From contig NZ_CP012938.1 of assembly GCF_001314995.1 (NCBI RefSeq), positions 4,898,001 through 4,962,000 of the forward strand: 64,000 nucleotides of DNA. The letters are read 5' to 3'. The notes under the pieces are model-generated. The model was not told where the DNA came from and searched no databases. It was given only the letters and a program-made list of their open reading frames with translations. Position numbers and translations under genes: made by a program. This document shows positions 32,617 through 38,789 of this stretch, piece by piece (the stretch's first letter is position 1; each line of letters begins with the position of its first letter). This stretch comes from Bacteroides ovatus. Its GTDB lineage: Bacteria; Bacteroidota; Bacteroidia; Bacteroidales; Bacteroidaceae.

Positions 32617-33642
32617 TTATTTCCCTATTTCTTGTTCTGATTCTTCCATTTCTGCTTCTTCACCAAAAGAGATAGTAGCATCCCCTATATGCTCATCTAT
32701 CTTGACTATTTTGACTATGTTCTTTTTGTTTCTTTTCATTTTAATACTTTGATTGGTATATAGAGAATACCATTTCTCTTCATTGGCCGGGCGGTAGGAA
32801 ATAGTGAAAGCGATTGTTTCTTCTTCCTTAAGTTTGGCCGTATAATAGTCGGATATATCGTACATAGAGATAATTCGTTCCTCCGTCCGGGATGTTCCAT
32901 CTTTGGAATATAGTAGATAAAATGGAGCAACGTCCGCTGCTTTAATTTTGATGGAGTCACCCGGTGCAAGTTCGTCTGTAACGAATTGTATAGAATAATA
33001 AGCACGTTTCAATGTCATTGAAACGGAGGTATTCATATTGGGATTTGAAAAGTCCAATTGCTCACTGCCGAAAAAGCGTTTGACGGTAGGGTGAGTACTA
33101 GTACTATCGCATTTTATATGCATTTCTCCTTTGTAAATATGTTGGTGAAATGCCCCATTGATATTCAGGGGATTGATTGAAATCTTTAAATCGTTGTTGA
33201 CTAACCCGTTCACCTCTTTCTGCAGAGTAGATGAAAAAGGAAGTCCATAAAGTATGCTGTCACTTTGTATTGTATAATATGGGCGGTCTTTATATCCCAG
33301 GAAGCTGCAGTCAAAGCGATACACATATCCTTCGATTAACCCGATTTCTACTCGATATGGATTATCGAAAAGGCCTGAAGCATAGGGCTGGAAAGAAGTC
33401 AGGCCTTTTCCTTTCCAAAAAACATTAACTGCATATATTCCGTCAGCCACCGTGGAGGTGGAACGGCTTAAAGGTTGTTCGGCTACTTCAAGAAAAGGAG
33501 CTATATTTAAACTGACATTAAACTCTCTGCCGACAGGAAATGACGGTGTACTGTTTACTTCAGGTTCATTCTTACTGCTCTCACAAGATATAATTGAGAA
33601 TGTTAAAAATATGAGTATAAGGTTCCAATGTTTTAGTAGCAT
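32617..33642 (-). CDS. Fimbrillin-like lipoprotein, first of a paralogous pair
   Basis: The 341-residue lipoprotein has leader MLLKHWNLILIFLTFSIISC and Cys20. An N-terminal linker (ESSKNEPEVNSTPSFP) precedes a beta-rich body resembling the downstream gene in GLIEGYVYRFDCSFLG, TVKRFFGSEQLDF and KIDEHIGDATISFGEEAE. Such proteins are usually fimbrial subunits or surface adhesins; that is inference by type, not by motif. It has a full promoter (33669-33700) and lies after a 470-bp hairpin-rich spacer separating it from proB. Confidence 0.6.
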   Translation of the reverse strand: MLLKHWNLILIFLTFSIISCESSKNEPEVNSTPSFPVGREFNVSLNIAPFLEVAEQPLSRSTSTVADGIYAVNVFWKGKGLTSFQPYASGLFDNPYRVEIGLIEGYVYRFDCSFLGYKDRPYYTIQSDSILYGLPFSSTLQKEVNGLVNNDLKISINPLNINGAFHQHIYKGEMHIKCDSTSTHPTVKRFFGSEQLDFSNPNMNTSVSMTLKRAYYSIQFVTDELAPGDSIKIKAADVAPFYLLYSKDGTSRTEERIISMYDISDYYTAKLKEEETIAFTISYRPANEEKWYSLYTNQSIKMKRNKKNIVKIVKIDEHIGDATISFGEEAEMEESEQEIGK

Positions 33643-33668
33643 GGGGATTATATTGTTTGTTTAGAGGG

Positions 33669-33700
33669 CAAATATACTGCTATTAATAGTTTTTTGCAAA
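33669..33700 (-). promoter_or_regulatory. Promoter of the lipoprotein pair (-7 and -33)
   Basis: The minus strand has TTTG (33697-33700) and TATATTTG (33669-33676) with a 20-bp spacer, about 27 bp before the start codon. Confidence 0.7.
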
Positions 33701-33890
33701 TAAAGTCCCTGTATTTATGTTGCAGATGTCTATCTATAATACATTATATAACTGAAAATAAAAGCGCTTATCTTCACTAAAGAAGCTAATATTCTACCTG
33801 AATAAGAGCTTCATTTGGGTGCAGAAATGAGGTAAACTCATACAATTATAATTCAAAAAAACTTCCGTAAACATTCTCAACTATACTTAT

Positions 33891-33966
33891 CCCTATGAGA
33901 AAAAATACTCATAGGGATGAGAAGAAATACTCATTACAATGAGAACTTTTTCTCATTGCAGTGAGA
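33891..33966. repeat. Cluster of overlapping hairpins based on ATGAG/CTCAT
   Basis: CCCTATGAG/CTCATAGGG (33891-33899, 33908-33916), ATGAG/CTCAT (33917-33921, 33930-33934) and CAATGAG/CTCATTG (33937-33943, 33952-33958), then another GTGAG. Each half-site can pair with the next, so alternative structures are possible. Confidence 0.65.
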
Positions 33967-34023
33967 ATATCCCCTTGCTAGAATAGGATGAAACAGTTTA
34001 TTACCGTGCAGTCATGAACAAGA

Positions 34024-34049
34024 TTCACCTCTGTGTACTCTGTGGTGAA
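34024..34049. repeat. Interrupted palindrome TTCACC...GGTGAA
   Basis: TTCACCTCTGTG-TACTCTGTGGTGAA is an imperfect palindrome with 8 of 10 arm positions pairing. It resembles an intergenic repeat I have seen in other Bacteroides sequence, which is recollection and not a search. Confidence 0.4.
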
Positions 34050-34112
34050 AACCGTACAGAAACAAGCTAATTTTAGTCTAAAATCGGATAAAACAGAAAT
34101 TCTTATTATTAA

Positions 34113-35195
34113 TTATTCAATGTATAGATAGTCATAATGTACTACTGGTTTCTTTCCATGCTTGCCAATCGCTTCTTGTGCCTGTTTGGAGTCACAGTTC
34201 ACTTTTCCAACGCCAACCTGGTTTCCTTGAAAGTCCATGATACGTACAATGTCATCTTTCTCAAATTCACCTTCAATATGAGTGATTCCAATCGGGAGGA
34301 TGCTGACAGCTTTTTCAGAGTTTAGAACTTCTGTAGCGCATTTATTTATGTGAATTTCCCCTTTGGCAAAACCTTCGCTATGGGCAATCCACTTTTTGAC
34401 GCTGGATACCGGTTCGTCTGATGGTATAAAACGTGTACAAAGAGTTTCTTCAGGATGCTGTAATAAATCTACCAGAATATTATCCCGCTTCCCGTTGGCA
34501 ATAATCACTGTAATTCCTTCATCAGCAACTTTGCGGGCAATATTGGTTTTCGTCAACATCCCCCCCCGTCCGAAACTGGACTTAGTTGTCTGAATATAGT
34601 TGGATAAGTCTTTGCCGTGACCGATCTCCCGGATAACAGAAGAGTTTGGATCGGAAGGAGAACCATTGTAAATCCCATCAATATTACTTAGGATAATGAG
34701 TGCCTGCGTATCCATCATCGAAGCGATGAGTCCGGACAATTCATCATTATCGGTGAACATCAGCTCACTGACGGAAATCGTATCGTTTTCGTTGACAATA
34801 GGAATGACATTGTTTTCAAGCATTACCGTCATGCAATTTTTCTGATTCAGATAATGGCGGCGAGTTCCAAAACTTTCCTTCGTTGTCAGTACCTGGCCGA
34901 CAGGTATATTGTGCTCACGGAAAAGTTCGTAGTAACGGTTGATTAGTTTGGCCTGACCCACAGCAGAAAATAATTGGCGCTGATCTACACTATCGAGTTT
35001 TTTCTGCGGATGCACTTCACTGCGTCCGGAAGCAACAGCTCCCGAAGAAATCAAAATGATTTCTACCCCGGACTTATGTAATTCCGCTATCTGGTCAACA
35101 AGTGCCGACATACGGGTAACGTCCAGCGTTCCGTCGCGGCGTGTCAATACATTGCTTCCTACTTTTACTGCGATTCGTGTAAATTCCTGTTTCAT
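34113..35195 (-). CDS. proB: Glutamate 5-kinase
   Basis: The 360-residue ProB has an amino-acid kinase domain (~1-260: RIAVKVGSNVLTRRDGTLDV, ILISSGAVASGR, VNENDTISVSELMFTDNDEL, SSFGRGGMLTKTNIARK) and a C-terminal PUA domain (~275-360). It phosphorylates glutamate in the first step of proline synthesis and is usually feedback-inhibited by proline. The next step, proA, is on the same strand but displaced by the lipoprotein pair. It has its own promoter at 35218. Confidence 0.95.
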   Translation of the reverse strand: MKQEFTRIAVKVGSNVLTRRDGTLDVTRMSALVDQIAELHKSGVEIILISSGAVASGRSEVHPQKKLDSVDQRQLFSAVGQAKLINRYYELFREHNIPVGQVLTTKESFGTRRHYLNQKNCMTVMLENNVIPIVNENDTISVSELMFTDNDELSGLIASMMDTQALIILSNIDGIYNGSPSDPNSSVIREIGHGKDLSNYIQTTKSSFGRGGMLTKTNIARKVADEGITVIIANGKRDNILVDLLQHPEETLCTRFIPSDEPVSSVKKWIAHSEGFAKGEIHINKCATEVLNSEKAVSILPIGITHIEGEFEKDDIVRIMDFQGNQVGVGKVNCDSKQAQEAIGKHGKKPVVHYDYLYIE

Positions 35196-35217
35196 CCTTA
35201 CTAACGATTTGAAAGCA

Positions 35218-35225
35218 CAAATATA
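35218..35225 (-). promoter_or_regulatory. proB promoter -7 element
   Basis: TATATTTG on the minus strand, 23 bp before the proB start. Confidence 0.55.
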
Positions 35226-35267
35226 GAGCTTTTTGCCGATATGCTACCTAAACAGGCTAAAAAGAAT

Positions 35268-35275
35268 TATCTTTG
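35268..35275 (+). promoter_or_regulatory. Promoter -7 element for the aminotransferase gene
   Basis: TATCTTTG, 26 bp before ATG 35301. It lies back to back with the proB promoter. Confidence 0.6.
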
Positions 35276-35300
35276 CAGCTAGATAGAGAAAAGATAAACA

Positions 35301-36449
35301 ATGAAACATACAAATCCACAAGTAGAACAGATGACCTCCTTCATCGTAATGGATGTGTTGGAGAGGGCAAACGAATTACAGAAACAAGGTGTTGATATTA
35401 TTCATTTGGAGGTTGGTGAACCCGATTTTGATGTACCGTCTTGTGTGTCGGAAGCAGCAAAAGCGGCTTATGATCGTCATCTTACTCACTATACACATTC
35501 TTTGGGGGACCCGGAACTCCGGCGGGAAATTGCTGCTTTTTATCTACGGGAATATGGAGTGACGGTAGATCCGGATTGCATTGTGGTGACTTCCGGCTCT
35601 TCTCCATCCATTCTTCTTGCGTTGATGTTGCTTTGCAACACGGATAGCGAAGTGATTCTTTCCAATCCGGGATATGCTTGTTACCGTAATTTTGTATTGG
35701 CTACCCAGGCTAAACCCGTTTTGGTTCCTTTGTCTAAGGAGTATTTGCAATACGACATAGAAGCTATTCGTAAATGTGTGAATCCACATACAGCGGCTAT
35801 CTTTATCAATTCTCCGATGAATCCGACCGGAATGTTGCTGGATGAAAAATTCTTGAGGGAAGTGGCGGCACTGGGAGTTCCTGTTATTTCGGATGAGATT
35901 TATCATGGACTTGTCTATGAAGGACGTGCGCACAGCATTCTTGAATATACCGATCAGGCTTTTGTCTTGAACGGATTTTCTAAACGTTTTGCGATGACAG
36001 GTCTTCGGCTGGGTTATTTGATTGCACCTAAATCTTGTATGCGTTCTTTGCAGAAGTTGCAGCAAAATCTATTTATTTGTGCGTCCAGCGTTGCCCAACA
36101 GGCTGGGATTGCTGCATTGTGGCAGGCTGATTCGGATGTGGAACGGATGAAACAGATTTATGATGAGCGTCGCCGGTACATGATTACTCGTCTTCGGGAA
36201 ATGGGGTTTGAGATTAAAGTAGAACCTCAAGGAGCATTTTACATTTTTGCCAACGCACGCAAATTTACTACCGACTCTTATCGCTTTGCATTCGATGTAC
36301 TCGAACATGCGCATGTCGGCATTACTCCCGGGGTGGACTTTGGTACGGGAGGTGAAGGATATGTACGCTTCTCCTATGCAAACTCATTGGAGAATATCAA
36401 AGAAGGACTGGACCGTATCAATCGCTACCTTTCTCGTCTCGGCTTCTGA
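35301..36449 (+). CDS. Class I/II pyridoxal-phosphate aminotransferase
   Basis: The 382-residue fold-type I aminotransferase has substrate/PLP motifs EVGEPDFDVP, TSGSSPSILLAL, SNPGYACYRN, NSPMNPTGM, ISDEIYHGLVYE, and the Schiff-base Lys in LNGFSKRFAMTGLRLGY. An Arg in YVRFSYANS binds the substrate carboxylate. It is of the aspartate/aromatic type; the amino acid cannot be fixed from sequence. Its last 32 bases overlap the convergent DUF2007 gene. Confidence 0.87.
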   Translation: MKHTNPQVEQMTSFIVMDVLERANELQKQGVDIIHLEVGEPDFDVPSCVSEAAKAAYDRHLTHYTHSLGDPELRREIAAFYLREYGVTVDPDCIVVTSGSSPSILLALMLLCNTDSEVILSNPGYACYRNFVLATQAKPVLVPLSKEYLQYDIEAIRKCVNPHTAAIFINSPMNPTGMLLDEKFLREVAALGVPVISDEIYHGLVYEGRAHSILEYTDQAFVLNGFSKRFAMTGLRLGYLIAPKSCMRSLQKLQQNLFICASSVAQQAGIAALWQADSDVERMKQIYDERRRYMITRLREMGFEIKVEPQGAFYIFANARKFTTDSYRFAFDVLEHAHVGITPGVDFGTGGEGYVRFSYANSLENIKEGLDRINRYLSRLGF

Positions 36450-36651
36450 TTAGCTCGGTGGCTGCTTCGTATTCTTCCTCTGTCACGAGGACGGATACGG
36501 AAGGAGCGATATAGGGTGCTAATGTCCCCATAATTCCATCTTTGATTACACAACGGATATTATTGCTTTCTAATAACCCTTTAATGATCTCGGCTTCCCA
36601 GGGGGATCCGGAGAATACTTCTATTGCCTTGCTATAATCTTCTTCTTTCAT
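36418..36651 (-). CDS. DUF2007-family small protein
   Basis: The 77-residue cytoplasmic protein matches the DUF2007 (putative signal-transducing) pattern: VFSGSPWEAEIIKGLLESNN, a hydrophobic-then-Pro middle (LAPYIAPSVSVLV) and EEEYEAATELIRS near the end. Family members are about this size. Function unknown. It overlaps the 3' end of the convergent aminotransferase gene by 32 bp and has a promoter at 36680. Confidence 0.75.
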   Translation of the reverse strand: MKEEDYSKAIEVFSGSPWEAEIIKGLLESNNIRCVIKDGIMGTLAPYIAPSVSVLVTEEEYEAATELIRSRDEKGSD

Positions 36652-36679
36652 GATCTTACTTATTAGGGGTTGTTATCTA

Positions 36680-36687
36680 CAAATATA
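36680..36687 (-). promoter_or_regulatory. Promoter -7 element for the DUF2007 gene
   Basis: TATATTTG on the minus strand, 29 bp before the start. Confidence 0.5.
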
Positions 36688-36727
36688 ACAAAAAAGAGAG
36701 AGAAATGGTTATTTATTTTCTTAAAAA

Positions 36728-37570
36728 TTATTCGAGTGTGATATGTTTTACGCTAATCTGCTGTTTCAGGAAAGTAGAGGCCGATTCTGAAAACTTTTCT
36801 TCCGCTTCGGTCGTGTAAAACTGGCAGTTGCCATTCTTGGTACATTTGGCATCCATTTCGGGATGTCTTTTCAGATAGTCTTTCAGGCTTTCTGCAACAT
36901 ACTCTCCTTGTGCAATTACACTGATATGATCCGGGATGTATTGCCGGATTTTAGGTAGGAGTATGGGGAAATGGGTACATCCGAGGATGACAGTATCTAT
37001 TTGAGGATCCTTTGACAGTAATTGGTCGATGTACTTCCGGATAAAATAGTCTGCTCCTTCGTCTTGTGATTCGTTATTCTCAACTAAGGATACCCACATC
37101 GGACATGCTGTCCCGCTAACCTGAATTTCAGGAAACAGTTTATGTATTTCTAATGGATACGATTCGGATTTGATGGTGCCTGCTGTTGCCAGTACACCGA
37201 TATGCTGATTCTTGCTAATCTCTCCGATGCATTCTACAGTGGGGCGGATGACTCCGAGCACACGGCGGGCAGGATCGATTTGGGGTAAATCATTCATCTG
37301 AATGCTGCGCAAAGCTTTGGCGGAAGCAGTATTGCAAGCTAATATAACCAGATGACATCCCATATCAAACAGTTTGTTGACGGCTTGCCGGGTAAATTCG
37401 TATACGACTTCGAAAGAACGTGTCCCATAGGGGGCACGTGCATTATCTCCCAAATAGATATAATCATATTCCGGTAATACTTCTCTAATCTTGTCTAAGA
37501 TGGTCAGACCTCCGTATCCGGAGTCGAATACTCCGATAGGTCCGGGCGTATGGGATAGATGTTGCTTCAT
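36728..37570 (-). CDS. murI: Glutamate racemase
   Basis: The 280-residue protein has PIGVFDSGYGGLTIL at the N-terminus and two catalytic cysteines in LACNTASAK (Cys79) and ILGCTHFPIL (Cys198). It makes D-glutamate for peptidoglycan in the cytoplasm. It follows the skp operon but is separated by a strong terminator and has its own promoter (37592). Confidence 0.93.
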   Translation of the reverse strand: MKQHLSHTPGPIGVFDSGYGGLTILDKIREVLPEYDYIYLGDNARAPYGTRSFEVVYEFTRQAVNKLFDMGCHLVILACNTASAKALRSIQMNDLPQIDPARRVLGVIRPTVECIGEISKNQHIGVLATAGTIKSESYPLEIHKLFPEIQVSGTACPMWVSLVENNESQDEGADYFIRKYIDQLLSKDPQIDTVILGCTHFPILLPKIRQYIPDHISVIAQGEYVAESLKDYLKRHPEMDAKCTKNGNCQFYTTEAEEKFSESASTFLKQQISVKHITLE

Positions 37571-37591
37571 GACACACTTGATTTATATACG

Positions 37592-37599
37592 CAAATGTA
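37592..37599 (-). promoter_or_regulatory. murI promoter -7 element
   Basis: TACATTTG on the minus strand, 22 bp before the murI start, immediately after the upstream operon's terminator. Confidence 0.6.
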
Positions 37600-37600
37600 C

Positions 37601-37655
37601 ACCAAAAAAAGGGAAAGAGAAAGAAGATGATCCTTCTTTCTCTTTCCCTTTTGGT
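37601..37655 (-). terminator. Terminator of the uppS-bamA-skp operon
   Basis: Perfect 20-bp stem (37607-37626 with 37633-37652), 6-base loop, followed on the minus strand by a T7 run. Confidence 0.9.
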
Positions 37656-37678
37656 ATTTCTTTATTCTTGGTCAGCTC

Positions 37679-38194
37679 TTATTTGATACCAAGATTTGCT
37701 TTTACCTTGCTAGTCAAGTTGATGCTCTGTGATTCGTTTACATAAGGAATCGAAGTTCTTGCCAGGTCGAAGATATAGATCACCCCTTCAGCAGCACCTA
37801 CTGCTTTGATAGCATTGTCCAACTTCTGGTAGATAGGAGCCATTGCATCATTTTGAGCTTTCTGCATTTGTTGTTGAGCATCCTGTTGGAATTGCTCTTG
37901 TCTCTGCATCATATCTTGCAACTCTTTCTGTCTTCTTTCAGCGATGTTAGGAGGAAGAGAATCCTTAGCGATAGCTTGTTGGAATTCCTGATATTTCTTG
38001 TTGAATTCTTCCTGCGTTCTCTGTAGTTCGGCAGTAAGTTGTTTTTCTAAAGTCTGAATATCATTTTGAGCTTTGGTGAATTCCGGCATCACAGTGATGA
38101 TTTCCTGTGCATTAATGTGGCCGAATTTCAGGTTCTGTGCAAATACACCCATTGGGAGTGCAAGCAACATTACAAGTGCAATTTTTTTTAGCAT
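37679..38194 (-). CDS. OmpH/Skp-family periplasmic chaperone (second copy)
   Basis: The 171-residue protein has signal peptide MLKKIALVMLLALPMGVFAQ. FGHINAQEIITVMPEFTKAQ is the Skp/OmpH N-terminal strand-helix. A long charged, coiled-coil region (~50-125, LEKQLTAELQRTQEEF and QQDAQQQMQKAQ) follows, then VGAAEGVIYIFDLARTSIPYV. Skp trimers hold unfolded outer-membrane proteins for delivery to BamA. It is the last gene of the operon, with a terminator 25 bp after. The two copies differ enough to suggest division of labour. Confidence 0.88.
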   Translation of the reverse strand: MLKKIALVMLLALPMGVFAQNLKFGHINAQEIITVMPEFTKAQNDIQTLEKQLTAELQRTQEEFNKKYQEFQQAIAKDSLPPNIAERRQKELQDMMQRQEQFQQDAQQQMQKAQNDAMAPIYQKLDNAIKAVGAAEGVIYIFDLARTSIPYVNESQSINLTSKVKANLGIK

Positions 38195-38250
38195 AGTTCT
38201 ATAATTTATTTGAATGATTTTTAGTTATTTCCAGCTGCAAATGTATGAAA

Positions 38251-38766
38251 TTAATTTGAATATCCTAATTTTCTTAGGATTTCATCACTAATATCTATGC
38301 GTGGATTTGCAAATATTATACCTGTAGCAGAGGCTCTGTCAATTACCATATCATATCCATGTTGCTGTGATATAGCTTTCACTGCTTCATAAATATCATC
38401 CTGAATCGGAGTAATCAACTTGTCTCTCATCTTGGCTAATTCGCCTTCCGGACCGAAGTAGTTACGCTTCAGCTCGGCTGCTTCTTTTTCCTTCGCTACG
38501 ATTGCATCTTCTGTCTTTGTTTTTTGTGCGGCAGAAAAAGTGGAAGATTTTGCCTGGTAATCCTGGAACATCTTCTGTGCTTCTTTAGCCAGAGCTTCTA
38601 CTTCACTCTGGTATTTCTTCGTAGCTTCTTGCATTTGCTCGTTAGCGCTTTGAGCTGCCGGAATATTCTTCATAATATATTCCGTATCGATCAGTGCAAA
38701 TTTCTGTGCATTTGCTGCCATGCTGACAGCAAATAGCATCATGATTAATAGAACAGACTTTCTCAT
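38251..38766 (-). CDS. OmpH/Skp-family periplasmic chaperone (first copy)
   Basis: The 171-residue protein from ATG 38766 has signal MRKSVLLIMMLFAVSMAANAQ. A longer frame to 38790 would overlap the bamA stop. It shows KFALIDTEYIMKNIPAAQSA, a coiled coil (~45-115) and the end QQHGYDMVIDRASATGIIFA. It is a periplasmic chaperone for outer-membrane proteins, directly downstream of bamA (23 bp) and 56 bp before a second skp. Confidence 0.9.
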   Translation of the reverse strand: MRKSVLLIMMLFAVSMAANAQKFALIDTEYIMKNIPAAQSANEQMQEATKKYQSEVEALAKEAQKMFQDYQAKSSTFSAAQKTKTEDAIVAKEKEAAELKRNYFGPEGELAKMRDKLITPIQDDIYEAVKAISQQHGYDMVIDRASATGIIFANPRIDISDEILRKLGYSN

Positions 38767-38789
38767 AACGTTTAGTTTTTGATGATACA

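Larger units (their letters stand above)
33643..34112. other. 470-bp spacer between the lipoprotein pair and proB
   Basis: No coding frame is supported. It holds the lipoprotein promoter, a cluster of overlapping ATGAG/CTCAT hairpins (33891-33966) and a TTCACC/GGTGAA interrupted palindrome (34024-34049). No terminator for proB could be identified with confidence. Confidence 0.6.

Noticed and set aside
33891..33966. CRISPR-like array
   Set aside because: The repeats are 5-9 bases, palindromic and adjacent, with no spacers of regular length and no cas genes.
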